Assembly: GCF_022921095.1 (NCBI RefSeq)
Contig: NZ_CP095053.1
Coordinates: 2,150,501-2,214,500, forward strand
Origin: Hymenobacter aerilatus
GTDB taxonomy: Bacteria > Bacteroidota > Bacteroidia > Cytophagales > Hymenobacteraceae
Reading direction: 5' to 3'
DNA length: 64,000 nt
Part shown: positions 41,940-51,656 of the stretch, piece by piece
Layout of the letters: every line of letters starts with the position of its first letter
Numbering within the stretch: the stretch's first letter is position 1
The notes under the pieces: generated by a model
The model's input: only the letters and a program-made list of their open reading frames with translations
What the model was told of the DNA's origin: nothing
Databases searched by the model: none
Position numbers and translations under genes: made by a program

Positions 41940-43730
41940 CTACTCCGCTTTTTTCAGCATGAGTTGCCGGATATACTTCACCGGGGCGTTGCCATAGCTC
42001 AGAAATTGCTCGTTGAACTGCTTCACGCTGAACTCGTTGCCCTCGCGCTTTTTCACTTCCTCGCGCAGGCCATAAATATCGGTGTAGCCGCTGAAGTAGC
42101 TGCTGAGCTGCACTTGGCTGAGGGTAGCACGGCGCCACTTGTTGCGGGCCTCGGTTTCTTCCTGAAAACCGTCGCGGCGCAGCATGGCCACAGCCTGAGC
42201 CTCAGTGATGTTACCGACGTGCACTTCGTGGTCGAGGATGGCATTCAGGGTCACGCGCATGTTCCACTTGTCCCACATCAGCCAGATTTCGTCGGAGCCG
42301 CCGGCGTAGCCATTTTCCAGCATCATGCGCTCCGAGTACACAGCCCAGCCCTCAATCATGGCGCCGTTGCCGAAGATGCTCTTGATGAGGGAAGGGGCAC
42401 GGTTGGCGTACACCAGCTGGGTGTAGTGGCCCGGAATGGCCTCGTGGATGTTCAGGATTTGCAGCGTGTAGTCGTTGTACTCGCGCAGGTAGCTTTCGGC
42501 TTGGGCATCAGTGAGGTTATCCAGAGGTTCTACATTATAGTAGGTATCGGCGCCCTTATCGTAGGGGCCGGGGGCCGAAACGCTGGCGCCTGCCCCGCCG
42601 CCACGCATGTACTTGGGCGTTTCGCGTACTACCAGCGGCTTGCTGGGGTCCTGAGTCAGCAGCTTCTTGTCGTCTACGAACTTGGTGAGGGTAGGAATCT
42701 GCGCCTTCACCGCCGCCACAAAACCGTCTTTGCTGACGTGCTTGGCAGATAGCTTGCTGATAACCTGCTGAATCAGGACCAGCGTATCGGCGGGCTGGGG
42801 CTGACCAGGGAAATACTTGGGCCAGAGACGGGTAGCCCGCACCTGCATATCGCGCAGCAGGTCCTGCTTGTGCGCCAGAGCTTTCTGGTACACCTGCTCG
42901 GCCGTGTAGCTCGACTGAATATCGTAGGCAAACTTTCTGGCAAATAACGCCTGGCCCAGCCGGAAGCTGCGGAAGTTCTTTTTCGGTAGTACTTCTTCCT
43001 TCAAAAAGCGCACGTACTCCTGCATGGCTAGCCGGGCCACGCCAATGCGGGTAGTAAGCTGCTGCTTTTCCTGCTCCGACAACCCCGAGCGCGCCACTGA
43101 GTCGGCCAGCGCCTTGCCAAACACGTCCATGCCGCCCTGCGTTTGCAGAATCGCTAGGTCGGTGTGCTCCCGGGTAGGGCGGCTGATGTTGTTTTTAGCC
43201 GCTTCGTAGTAGTCCGTGGCGCGACTGATTTTCAAGGAGATACTGCGCAGACGACGGTCCAGGGGCTGGTAGCGGCCGTTCAGGATTTCGGCCACGTTGC
43301 CGCTGATGTTGTAGTTAGATGGGTCCCACTGCCAGGCTTGCAGCGTGTCGTTGTACCAGCGGGCACCGTGCAGGTAGTTCTGCATCAGCTGGTAGTCGAT
43401 CTGGTTGTCGGTTGACAGCTCGTTGAGCTGCCAGGTTTGCATATCCTTGAGGCGACGCGCCACAAAGGCGGCCTCTACCTGCCGCCGTCCCGCCGAGGGA
43501 ATGGTCAGCAGCGAGTCGTAGCGGTGATAGCCAGCCCCGGAAGCCCACTCCGGGTTATAGTACCACAGAGAATCAATGAACTGCGTTTTGTAGCGCCCGA
43601 AGGAAGCATCGGGCTGGGCATCGGCCTCGGCTATTTTGCGGCTTTCAGACTCGCCCCCACAGCTGGCCAATAACGAGGTGGCGGCCAGCAGGGTAGACCA
43701 AATGAGTTTCGGGGAGAAAAGGTGTGGCAT
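41940..43730 (-). CDS. DUF885 lipoprotein (putative metallopeptidase)
   Basis: This 596-residue protein has a lipobox LLASC (Cys 24), so it is likely membrane-anchored on the periplasmic side. The DUF885 body contains HEAIPGH (about residue 425) followed by EGWAVYSERM, a pattern resembling the zinc site of gluzincin peptidases (HExxxGH plus a distal Glu). Members are annotated as putative carboxypeptidase-like enzymes; activity is not established. The gene is monocistronic, with a family B repeat upstream. Confidence 0.85.
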   Translation of the reverse strand: MPHLFSPKLIWSTLLAATSLLASCGGESESRKIAEADAQPDASFGRYKTQFIDSLWYYNPEWASGAGYHRYDSLLTIPSAGRRQVEAAFVARRLKDMQTWQLNELSTDNQIDYQLMQNYLHGARWYNDTLQAWQWDPSNYNISGNVAEILNGRYQPLDRRLRSISLKISRATDYYEAAKNNISRPTREHTDLAILQTQGGMDVFGKALADSVARSGLSEQEKQQLTTRIGVARLAMQEYVRFLKEEVLPKKNFRSFRLGQALFARKFAYDIQSSYTAEQVYQKALAHKQDLLRDMQVRATRLWPKYFPGQPQPADTLVLIQQVISKLSAKHVSKDGFVAAVKAQIPTLTKFVDDKKLLTQDPSKPLVVRETPKYMRGGGAGASVSAPGPYDKGADTYYNVEPLDNLTDAQAESYLREYNDYTLQILNIHEAIPGHYTQLVYANRAPSLIKSIFGNGAMIEGWAVYSERMMLENGYAGGSDEIWLMWDKWNMRVTLNAILDHEVHVGNITEAQAVAMLRRDGFQEETEARNKWRRATLSQVQLSSYFSGYTDIYGLREEVKKREGNEFSVKQFNEQFLSYGNAPVKYIRQLMLKKAE

Positions 43731-43786
43731 AGGGGGTGGTTGAATGAAAGAGGCAAGGTAGGAGAATTGCAGGCAGAAGCGAAACG

Positions 43787-43982
43787 AGAGAGCTAGGTCT
43801 AACTCCCCTCCTTTTTTAAGGAGGGGTGCCCGCAGGGCGGGGTAGTAAACGTCGTTGGAAGAGAGCTAAAGCTAGTTTTTCTATTTGTTAGTCTTCTAAT
43901 TCTAACATCGTTCTGGCGGTTTTACCACCCCGGCCTGCGGCCACCCCTCCTTAAAAAAGGAGGGGAGTTAGACCTAGCTCTT
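43787..43982. repeat. Inverted repeat, family B (CCCCTCCTT type), nearly complete
   Basis: Arms of about 62 bp (43787-43850 and 43920-43982) start GAGCTAGGTCTAACTCCCC. Each contains its own hairpin CCCCTCCTT / AAGGAGGGG, a second small GC palindrome and GGGGTRGTAAA. The inner 70 bp is A/T-rich. A decayed relative is at 55955-56115. The 43731-44033 gap holds only this element. Confidence 0.85.
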
Positions 43983-44033
43983 CAGCTTCTAGCATCGTTC
44001 TCCGATACTTATTCCCTACCCCCTCTCTAGTTT

Positions 44034-47000
44034 CTAGCTCAGCAGCCCTACCAGCTTCTCCATACTCAGGCCGCGGCGCTGGAACTCGGTGCCGAGCTTG
44101 AGCAGGTGCAGCAACGGGCCGGTGGTGCGCGTGAGCAGGGCGTGGGCGTGCGGATCGGGGGTGAGGGGAATTTCTAGCTCCTCCAATACGTCGGCGTAGA
44201 AGGTGGCAGCTACGCGGGCGTCGAGGATAACGAAGGCGCCGCGGTCCTTCTCGCGGCGCACGAGGCGACCGAACCCCTGGCGCAGCTTCAGGCGGGCCGC
44301 CGGGCGGTAGAACTGGCTCCAGAACACGTCGTCAGCCTCGTAGCGCTTACGGTGGCTGATGAGCACGTCGCCGAGCGAGGGGAACGGCAGGCGCCACACA
44401 ATCACCTGCGAGAGGGTAGGCCCGGCGAAGTCTACGCCCGTCCACATGCGGTCTACGCCCAGCAGCACCGACTGCGCCACCCGCCGAAAACGCCGGATTT
44501 CCCACTGGCTGGCCCCACGCTGGCAAATCAGTTCAATATCGTGCGCGGCTAGCGGAGCAGCCAGCCAGTCGGCCGCAAAGCGCAAGTCTTCCACAGAGGT
44601 GAACAGCACCAGCGTGCGGCCTTCCAGGGCCACCAGCAAGGGTAGCAAGGTGCGTAGCTGGGCCACGCGCCAACTTTCCAGCGCTGCTGGCGTCAGTCCC
44701 GCCCGAAACGGCGGCAGGTAGGCCGGAATGCTGCCGAGCACCGGCTCGCGTTCCTCATCCTTGAAATCGAACACGGAGGCAATGCGCTCCTCGGCCACAA
44801 ATGGCACCCGTTGGTCGAGCTGTCGACGGAAGTAGTCGAGTTTATTCTCCACGTAGAGCGTGGCCGAGGTGAAGATGACCGTCCGAAACAAGTCGAACAG
44901 CGGCGTGGCGGGCTCGTTGGCCAGGCGGCCGGCGGCTTGCCGGGCCAAGGCCTGGCGCTCGGCAAACGTGGCGGCAGGCTCATCTTCCAGCTGCTCCAAC
45001 ACGGCCAGAGAGGTAGGATCGTGGGTGGTGAGGTAGGGCCAGAGGTCGTAGGGCTTGCGGATGAGGTTCCAGCCCAACTCGTCGTGGTCGCGGGTACGCT
45101 CCAGCACCGGCACGAAGCCGCGGCACGGGAACTCACCCAACAGGCGCGTCAGCACCTCTACCTGCCCCAGCGCCGTATCGACCAGGCGCACGGTGCGCAG
45201 GCGCAGGCGCTCATCGTGGTCGGGCGGCGTGTCGGATTCTTCCTCGTCCATGTCCATGGCGTTGCCCAGGTTGAGAGCCGTGCCGAGCTGCCGGGCAATG
45301 AGGCCCAACTCGCGGGCGGCGGCGGTGAGGGGAGCCAGCAGCGGCCGAAGCGCCGCTTGCAGCGGCTCGGCCAGGGCCATGCGCCCTCCCCTACCCCCGT
45401 AGGCCGGGCGCACCCATACCTCGTCCTGCCAATGCGTTTCGCCCAGCGGAAACGGCAGCCGCACCGCACCGTATCCACTGGGCAAAAAGTGCTGCCCTAC
45501 CTCCTGCAACGCGTTGCGACTCGTTAGCAGCGGCTCGCGCACAGCCTCCACGGCTTGCCGCACCGTACGCAGCGCCCGACGACGGCGCAACGGGTCGGCG
45601 GCAGCGGCAGCAGCGGCCGAGGCTAGGTGGGCCGTGTGGAGGGCATCGGCGGCGGCAGGCGTGTCGTGCATGGCTTCGGCTACTTGGTGCAGCAGAGCGG
45701 CCTGATTCACGAGGTCATGCAGGCGGGCCTCGTCCCAGGCTTCGTAGGCGCGCTGCTCAGCGTCGGTGGCGCCGGGGCGTTCGTCGAGCGGGATTTTGCT
45801 CCACAGGGCATATTCTTCGTCGCTGAAGCGGGCGTCTAGCTCCCGGAGTAAGCCTTCGGGCGGGCGGCGTGTGCGCTCTTTTTCCGTTGGGGCAGCTTCC
45901 TCTGGGCGGCGCGACACCGCCGATGGACCACCGAGCAGCGGCTCCACTACCTCCTCCACCAGCTCGCGGGCGTTGAAGGTGCGGGCCAGCGCCGAGCGAA
46001 AGTTGTCGGGGAAACGGTCTGCTTCGTCCAAAATGCACACCTTGGCCCGTTCCAGTAACTGCGGGGGTAGGAGCGCCAGCTTGTGGTGGTTCACGATAAT
46101 CAGGTTGGCTTCCTCGGCACGCTTGCGGTGAGCGGGATACACGCAGGCGGTACGGTCGGGCAGCTTGCCGTGGCGGCAGGCGCGGTCGGCCGTCACGCGG
46201 CGCAGCAGCCCGAACAGCGCCCCGCCGAGGCGGTCAGCTACCTGGGGCGCAATGTTCTCTACCTCGCCGTGGGTGTCGCGCAGGCGCAGAGCCAGGTAGA
46301 GCCACGCCAGCCGCTCGGCCCAGTCGGCGGTACGCTCGAAGCTGGCTTCGAAGTTCCTACCCAGCGCCTCGGCGCAGAGGTAACAGTTCTTGCCCTTCAG
46401 CATGGCCGTGCGAATGGCGGCGTAGCGGGGCACGCGTTTGCCATCGGACTGGCGCAGCAAGGCCGGCAGCTCACCGTGCTGCATCTGCTCCTGCAGGTTT
46501 TTGGTGGAGGTAGCCACAATGACGGCCGCGCCGGGCGCAATGCGCAAATACTCTAGTGCGGGCACTAGGTAGCCGAAGGTCTTACCCGTGCCCGTACCGG
46601 CTTCCAGCGCATATGGTCCTTCTTCGCCCGCAATAGACCGCGCCACGAAGCGGGCGTAGCGCAGTTGGGGCTCACGTACTTTCAGCTCCTCGGCGCCTAC
46701 CTGCTTGCGCAGCTCGGCAAAGGCTTCGGTTACGTGTTCTTCCTTGAGTACCTGATTGATACCCAGTCCGGGCGTGGCAGCATCGTCGGGCTGGTCGCGC
46801 CAACGGGCCAGCCACTCTAGTAGCAGCTGTTGCGCCTGCTGGGCCTGGGGGCGCTCGAGGAAGGGCGCGGGCTTCGGCAACCGGCGCTGGGTAGCTTCGC
46901 GGGTGGTTTCGGTGGGGACCGGGGTATCGTCGCAGCAGTCGGGCTGCTGGGCCAGGGCACGCAGCAGCCGAAAGCCGCGCAGGGCCACCGGCCGCCGCAC

Positions 47001-47657
47001 AGCATCGACCACAATGCTGTGCAGCAAGGCGTAAGCGGGCAGCCAGGAGCCACTACCAGCGCCCTGCACGCGCAACAGGCTGGCCAGTACCCATCGCACG
47101 CTTCGGCGCATGGCATGCAGCACGAAGGGCAATTGGGGTAGGCTTTTTTCGTAGCCTACCCGCTCGCGCCACGCTTTGTCGGCAAGTAGTTTTTCCTTGA
47201 GGTCGTCGGCATCATCAAGCACCTCGTGGGGCAGGAAGAAGGCCAGCAGCTCATCGAGGGCCACACAGATGGGCGCCTTGGGCATGTCGGCCAGCACCAC
47301 CTGCTCCAACCACAGGCGCTCGGGTGAGGGCTGCCCGGCGCGGTCCAGAATCAGCAGGGCGTCATACTGTGCAAAGGCGGCTTGCACCTCCGCTTTGCTT
47401 TCCAGCCAGGTAGGGGCTTCGGCGGCCTTTTCGTTGCTGATGCGGCAGGCCTGAAACACGGCCGCCGAGTGCTCCCGCTCGGGGTTCAGCGGCCACGCCT
47501 GCACCTGGGCATCGGGCACCAGCGGTAGCAGGCCCACGTGCAGCAGTCCGTGCCCGTTGCCGGGCTGGTAGGGGCCGGTGGCAAACACGTGCACCACGGC
47601 CGCCCGCACAGGTTTCGCCGCCGAATCGAATAAACTCATACTTCTTTGATCCGGCAC
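44034..47657 (-). CDS. DinG/XPD-like Fe-S helicase with degenerate exonuclease domain
   Basis: This 1207-residue superfamily 2 helicase has Walker A EAGTGTGKT (352-360), DEAD box LDEADRF (543-549) and motif VI-like QGFGRLVRREKDRGAFVILD near the end. Four Cys (425, 428, 494, 505) lie between motif I and the DEAD box, as the [4Fe-4S] ligands do in XPD/DinG helicases. Residues about 18-145 align by eye with the DEDD exonuclease domain of Gram-positive DinG. The first DxE motif is replaced by HVFATG, so nuclease activity is probably lost. It would unwind forked or RNA-DNA structures. ATG 47639 is an alternative start. Confidence 0.88.
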   Translation of the reverse strand: MPDQRSMSLFDSAAKPVRAAVVHVFATGPYQPGNGHGLLHVGLLPLVPDAQVQAWPLNPEREHSAAVFQACRISNEKAAEAPTWLESKAEVQAAFAQYDALLILDRAGQPSPERLWLEQVVLADMPKAPICVALDELLAFFLPHEVLDDADDLKEKLLADKAWRERVGYEKSLPQLPFVLHAMRRSVRWVLASLLRVQGAGSGSWLPAYALLHSIVVDAVRRPVALRGFRLLRALAQQPDCCDDTPVPTETTREATQRRLPKPAPFLERPQAQQAQQLLLEWLARWRDQPDDAATPGLGINQVLKEEHVTEAFAELRKQVGAEELKVREPQLRYARFVARSIAGEEGPYALEAGTGTGKTFGYLVPALEYLRIAPGAAVIVATSTKNLQEQMQHGELPALLRQSDGKRVPRYAAIRTAMLKGKNCYLCAEALGRNFEASFERTADWAERLAWLYLALRLRDTHGEVENIAPQVADRLGGALFGLLRRVTADRACRHGKLPDRTACVYPAHRKRAEEANLIIVNHHKLALLPPQLLERAKVCILDEADRFPDNFRSALARTFNARELVEEVVEPLLGGPSAVSRRPEEAAPTEKERTRRPPEGLLRELDARFSDEEYALWSKIPLDERPGATDAEQRAYEAWDEARLHDLVNQAALLHQVAEAMHDTPAAADALHTAHLASAAAAAAADPLRRRRALRTVRQAVEAVREPLLTSRNALQEVGQHFLPSGYGAVRLPFPLGETHWQDEVWVRPAYGGRGGRMALAEPLQAALRPLLAPLTAAARELGLIARQLGTALNLGNAMDMDEEESDTPPDHDERLRLRTVRLVDTALGQVEVLTRLLGEFPCRGFVPVLERTRDHDELGWNLIRKPYDLWPYLTTHDPTSLAVLEQLEDEPAATFAERQALARQAAGRLANEPATPLFDLFRTVIFTSATLYVENKLDYFRRQLDQRVPFVAEERIASVFDFKDEEREPVLGSIPAYLPPFRAGLTPAALESWRVAQLRTLLPLLVALEGRTLVLFTSVEDLRFAADWLAAPLAAHDIELICQRGASQWEIRRFRRVAQSVLLGVDRMWTGVDFAGPTLSQVIVWRLPFPSLGDVLISHRKRYEADDVFWSQFYRPAARLKLRQGFGRLVRREKDRGAFVILDARVAATFYADVLEELEIPLTPDPHAHALLTRTTGPLLHLLKLGTEFQRRGLSMEKLVGLLS

Positions 47658-47688
47658 GAAGAGAGTGATGGCGCGCCGGGAGAAGCTT

Positions 47689-47696
47689 CAAAGATA
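47689..47696 (-). promoter_or_regulatory. Promoter -7 box of the helicase gene
   Basis: TATCTTTG on the minus strand matches TAnnTTTG, 31 bp before ATG 47657 and 49 bp before ATG 47639. Confidence 0.45.
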
Positions 47697-47737
47697 CTAT
47701 GGATTGCCTGCCTTCCGATTCGCTCTACCCCCTATTC

Positions 47738-48184
47738 TCATAGCTTATTAGCAAGTGTGGTGGCCGAGACGGTGTAGCGCTTGGTACCGCCAAACTCCTG
47801 CGCAATGGCCTCCAGCTCCCGCCACTCGGAATTGCCGCCACCCCGGCGACGCACAACAGCTATCGGCATAGGGACGTGGGTGACAGCATTTTGTTCGTAA
47901 ATGCGGAGCAAAAGGGTGTTATTGACAACGGTACCGGTTACTCGCACGGGAAATGCATCACTCCCCAGTGCATACGTCGAGAGGGTAAGCAAATCTTTAT
48001 CACTGTGTTCGATGCTGTAGCCCCTGGCCACGAGAATGTGCGCCAAGCGTTTCCAACTGGCTTCCGGCGACTCGGCAAGGTCCAGTAGGATGGTATCATC
48101 GTCTCGGCTAGTAGTGGCAGATGATTGCGCGTGAGCGAGCTGTGCGTAAACCACCAACAGGAACGTATAGACGGTCTTTTTCAT
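47738..48184 (-). CDS. Small secreted protein of unknown function
   Basis: This 148-residue protein has a signal peptide (MKKTVYTFLLVVYAQLAHAQ). The mature part is a small alpha/beta domain (SWKRLAHILVARGYSIEHSDKDLLTLSTYALGSD...). It looks like the generic secreted proteins found in Bacteroidota; no family was recognised. It follows the M48 protease gene on the same strand, separated by a terminator hairpin, so it is probably transcribed on its own. Confidence 0.7.
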   Translation of the reverse strand: MKKTVYTFLLVVYAQLAHAQSSATTSRDDDTILLDLAESPEASWKRLAHILVARGYSIEHSDKDLLTLSTYALGSDAFPVRVTGTVVNNTLLLRIYEQNAVTHVPMPIAVVRRRGGGNSEWRELEAIAQEFGGTKRYTVSATTLANKL

Positions 48185-48249
48185 AGAGAAATAGCTATAT
48201 AAAATCTCGAAACGTATTGGATGCCTCGCTCATTGTATAGGCAGCATAC

Positions 48250-48305
48250 CAAGAGCCGCCACGAAGCCGAATGCATTCCTTGTCATCGGCTTGTGGCGGC
48301 TCTTG
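48250..48305. terminator. Long hairpin between protease and small secreted protein genes
   Basis: CAAGAGCCGCCACGAAGCCGA pairs with TCGGCTTGTGGCGGCTCTTG (one bulge), about 20-bp stem. It lies 27 bp beyond the protease stop. Confidence 0.85.
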
Positions 48306-48331
48306 CCATTTGTATTTTGCCTGGCCGCGGC

Positions 48332-49774
48332 CTACTTCCCTACCGTTTTGTAGAGCATACCCGCGCTCAGCTTGTCGGTGGTTTTCATGCCGTTGAGAAT
48401 AGCTAGCTCCTCGTGGCGCCGGGCCGGAATGCCATTGGCCGTGAGGGCCTGTGCCAGCGTCTGGCCAGCTTTGGCAGTTTTGATGCGGATTTTCTCGGGC
48501 TGACGGTTCAGCTTGCTGGCGTCGGTGAGGCGGGCAAAGCCCTGGGCCGTGCGCTGAAAGCTGGGACCGTAAGTAGTGAGCGTGTTGGGCGCGCACAAGC
48601 CAATGAAGGCGTAGAGCGTTTTGCCGTCCTGAATCACGTAGGAAAGCGTACTGGCCGTGATGCCCTGCCGCCCGGTTTGCTGGTCCTGCCCTACCTGGTC
48701 ACCCTGGATAGCCACCGCCGGGAAGCCGTTGATGGTGGTGCGCGAGGCCTGCGGCGACTGTAGCTTCAGTTGCTCGGCCAGGCTCTGGGCGGCTGCTTCG
48801 AGGGTTCCGTTGCCGGCCGTCGTCAGGATTTGCACGGCTTTGCCGTTGGGCTCGGCCATCTGAAACTGCGAGGGTGAGTTCTGCGACTTCCACCCGCTGG
48901 GAATCGGGAAGCGAAACTTCAGATCGGGGTGGTAGAACACGCCCCCTTCTACAAAGCCCTGGCGCGGGTCTTCGCCATAGGGCAGGCCCTCAATCCGGCG
49001 CAGGTAGGAGTCGCGGTTCACGGTGAGGGCGCGGCCGCCCACCTGCTGCTTGGCCTGCGTTGCTAGCTGCTTCACGGTGGTGTAGCGGTCGGCGGAGTTG
49101 GGGTGCGACGACAGGAAATCCGGCACCGCGTCAGCTCCACTGGCGGCCTGTTCGCGCTGCAGGGTCTGGAAGAAATCAGCCATGTAGCTGGCGTCGTAGC
49201 CAATTTTGGTGCTGTAGGTCACGCCCAGCTTGTCGGCCTCGCGCTCATCGTCGCGGCCATATTTCAGGAACAGCAGCCCTACCCCCTGCGACAACGGCTG
49301 GGCTAGTTGGGCGATGCGGCTCGAAAAGATGGAACCCAGCAGCAGCGCCCCCGTGGCCAGGGTAGAGCGCGTTTGCTGTTTCTGCCCGTGTTTAGCCGTG
49401 ATGTGCCCAATCTCGTGCCCCAGCACGCCAGCAAATTGCGCTTCGTTGTTGAAGTGCGCCATAATGCCGCGGGTGAAATACACGTTACCATCGGGCGCAG
49501 CAAAGGCGTTGATAACCGGTGAATCGACGATGGTGAAGTTGTAGCCGTAGTCGGCGCGGTTGGACACTGCAGCCATTTGCTGGCCTTTCTGCTTGATAAA
49601 CTGCTGCAAGGGGGCATTCTCGAGCAGGCCAAACTGCGCAATTACCTGCGGATCGGGCTGTTTAGTTTGTTTGGTTTGCTGGGGCGAGCGGAAAGCCGTG
49701 GAGCCTGCCAGAGGCAACAGCAAAGCCAGCGCACCCACGCGGGCGTGGCGGGCAAAAAACGAAACGTGTGACAT
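48332..49774 (-). CDS. Periplasmic M48-family zinc metalloprotease
   Basis: This 480-residue protein has an N-terminal signal-like segment (VGALALLLPLAGSTA). The catalytic domain has the zinc motif HEIGH (120-124) and the third ligand region DEREADKLGV. After about residue 270 comes a second domain of about 200 residues ending in a basic helix. It resembles BepA/LoiP-like quality-control proteases of the periplasm. The gene is preceded by a -7 box at 49876-49883. Confidence 0.9.
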   Translation of the reverse strand: MSHVSFFARHARVGALALLLPLAGSTAFRSPQQTKQTKQPDPQVIAQFGLLENAPLQQFIKQKGQQMAAVSNRADYGYNFTIVDSPVINAFAAPDGNVYFTRGIMAHFNNEAQFAGVLGHEIGHITAKHGQKQQTRSTLATGALLLGSIFSSRIAQLAQPLSQGVGLLFLKYGRDDEREADKLGVTYSTKIGYDASYMADFFQTLQREQAASGADAVPDFLSSHPNSADRYTTVKQLATQAKQQVGGRALTVNRDSYLRRIEGLPYGEDPRQGFVEGGVFYHPDLKFRFPIPSGWKSQNSPSQFQMAEPNGKAVQILTTAGNGTLEAAAQSLAEQLKLQSPQASRTTINGFPAVAIQGDQVGQDQQTGRQGITASTLSYVIQDGKTLYAFIGLCAPNTLTTYGPSFQRTAQGFARLTDASKLNRQPEKIRIKTAKAGQTLAQALTANGIPARRHEELAILNGMKTTDKLSAGMLYKTVGK

Positions 49775-49875
49775 AACAGACGGGGAGAGAGTGGAAAACA
49801 GAACGAGCGTACGGATATACTTACAGGAAAACCCGCTGCTCTCCTACTCTTAGGCGAAAGTTGTACCAATCGTGG

Positions 49876-49883
49876 CAAAAGTA
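49876..49883 (-). promoter_or_regulatory. Promoter -7 box of the M48 protease gene
   Basis: TACTTTTG on the minus strand matches TAnnTTTG, about 100 bp before the ATG. Otherwise the 49775-50125 gap shows no gene or repeat, only ACTAGGGTTGAG (50067-50078), also present near 41164. Confidence 0.4.
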
Positions 49884-50125
49884 GGACGACATGGAGTTTA
49901 CAGTACCAGTACTGTTCAACTTCGTTATAAGTTGCCAAGCAGCTGACAAGCGCATTACGCAACCACCAAAAGTGGTCTATCGGTTACCGAAAGCTCATTA
50001 TTGACGCTAATAGCTACGATTTTCGGGCAGAACACCTGGCGGCGAACAGCAGTAGGCATCCTACTAACTAGGGTTGAGCGGTATACTGCCGAGGTACTCT
50101 CCCAGCAGCCTCGTACTTTCGCAGC

Positions 50126-51520
50126 ATGGCCCGACTCCTTCTGCTCCTACCCGTAGCCCTGCTTGCCTGCTCCCAGCAATCTGCCGAAACGCGCACGGCC
50201 GTCGTGGTGCTCCCTACCCCCGCCTCCACCACTACGTCTCAGGTAGCCCCGCCCCTCACCGAAACGTTTGAGGCCGGCAGCAAAGGCGCCTACGCCACCG
50301 CCAACGAAGCCCTACCCTCCGGCTCCTGGCGCTTTGCCGAGGCACTGATTGGCGCTTCCGACCAAGACCACAAGGATGGGCAGCGGGCAGCGCGCCTGCG
50401 CGAAGGTGGCCGCCTGGGCATGAATTTCGATGCCCCCGCGGGCGTGCGCACTATCCGCATCCGCAGCGCCAGCTACGGCACCGACCCCGCCAGCACTTGG
50501 GAGCTGTGGCTGAGCCAGGACGGCGGCCGGCGCTACGCCCGCATGGGCCAGCCTGTGCGCACGGCCGGCGCGGGCCTTCTTACCACCACTTTCACCGTAC
50601 CGCAGCCAGGACCGGTGCGTCTGGAAATCAGAAAGGTAGATACCGGCAAAGGTCGCCTGAACATCGACGACATCGAGCTGCTGCCAACCGGCACCCCTAC
50701 CCCTACACCCCAGTCCCCCAGTCCCTCGGCCCCTACCCAAGACCCGAAGATCCCAGGCTCACAAGACCCCAATTTACTCCTCGGTAACCCCAGCGGTGCC
50801 ACGGCCAGCCTTAGTGCACCGAACAACTACCTGATGGTGAAGGCTCAATATACGCTGAGCTACAACGCCCAGCGCGGCACGCCTACCTGGGTAAGTTGGC
50901 ACCTAAGCAAAGCCGAGATGGGCTCAGCGCCGCGCCAGGACGACTTCCGTCCCGACCCGGCCCTACCCCGGCAGTTCTACCAAGTGACGTCGAAAAGCTA
51001 CTCCGGCTCGGGCTTCGACAAAGGCCACAATTGCCCCTCTGCCGACCGCACGTACACGCTGGACGACAACTCGGCTACTTTCCTAATGACTAACATGATT
51101 CCGCAGGCGCCCAACAACAACCAGCGCACATGGTCGGCGCTGGAGGAGTATGGGCGCAGCCTCGTGAGGCAGGGCAAGGAAATCTATATCGTGATGGGCA
51201 GCTACGGCCGGGGCGGGGTAGGCGCCAATGGCCCTGCCGCCACCATCGACCAGGGCCGCGTGACAGTGCCCAAACGCGTGTGGAAAGTGCTGGTGGTACT
51301 GCCCAAGGGCACCAACGACCTGCAACGCATTGCTGCCGGGCAGGCCCGCATCATTGCCATCGATACGCCCAATGACAACAGCGTGAGCCCCAACTGGGGC
51401 CAGTATCGTGTGAGCCTCGACGCCTTGGAAGCCGCCACCGGTCTGGACTTGCTGAGCGCCCTCCCCGAAGCCGCGCAAACGCGCCTGCAAGCAAGCGTAG
51501 ATGCGGGCCCCACGCGGTAA
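50126..51520 (+). CDS. Secreted DNA/RNA non-specific endonuclease (NucA type)
   Basis: This 464-residue lipoprotein (lipobox LLAC, Cys 15) has three parts. First is a jelly-roll-like domain (about 50-190). Next is a Pro/Thr/Ser linker (TPTPTPQSPSPSAP). Last is a DNA/RNA non-specific endonuclease domain with the catalytic DKGHN motif (298-302, His301) and Asn-rich MTNMIPQAPNNN. The enzyme cuts both DNA and RNA at a beta-beta-alpha Mg2+ site. Surface display fits nutrient scavenging, defence or biofilm turnover. A -7-like box (TACTTTCG) lies just before the ATG. Confidence 0.9.
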   Translation: MARLLLLLPVALLACSQQSAETRTAVVVLPTPASTTTSQVAPPLTETFEAGSKGAYATANEALPSGSWRFAEALIGASDQDHKDGQRAARLREGGRLGMNFDAPAGVRTIRIRSASYGTDPASTWELWLSQDGGRRYARMGQPVRTAGAGLLTTTFTVPQPGPVRLEIRKVDTGKGRLNIDDIELLPTGTPTPTPQSPSPSAPTQDPKIPGSQDPNLLLGNPSGATASLSAPNNYLMVKAQYTLSYNAQRGTPTWVSWHLSKAEMGSAPRQDDFRPDPALPRQFYQVTSKSYSGSGFDKGHNCPSADRTYTLDDNSATFLMTNMIPQAPNNNQRTWSALEEYGRSLVRQGKEIYIVMGSYGRGGVGANGPAATIDQGRVTVPKRVWKVLVVLPKGTNDLQRIAAGQARIIAIDTPNDNSVSPNWGQYRVSLDALEAATGLDLLSALPEAAQTRLQASVDAGPTR

Positions 51521-51590
51521 ACTCACCGGTTTCTGCATCACCTAAACAGTATGCTACGTAGAATTTGCGGGTTGCTTCGCGGCGGCTGCC

Positions 51591-51598
51591 TACTTTTG
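51591..51598 (+). promoter_or_regulatory. Promoter -7 box of the soluble histidine kinase gene
   Basis: TACTTTTG matches TAnnTTTG, about 58 bp before the ATG at 51657. Confidence 0.45.
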
Positions 51599-51656
51599 CT
51601 TTCTATACTGTTACCGATCCGGTAATAGTGGTACCACGCGCAGTTTTACAGTCAAT

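Noticed and set aside
44034..47657. Dense open frames on the opposite strand of the helicase gene
   Set aside because: High-GC shadow frames; the minus-strand frame has all helicase motifs.
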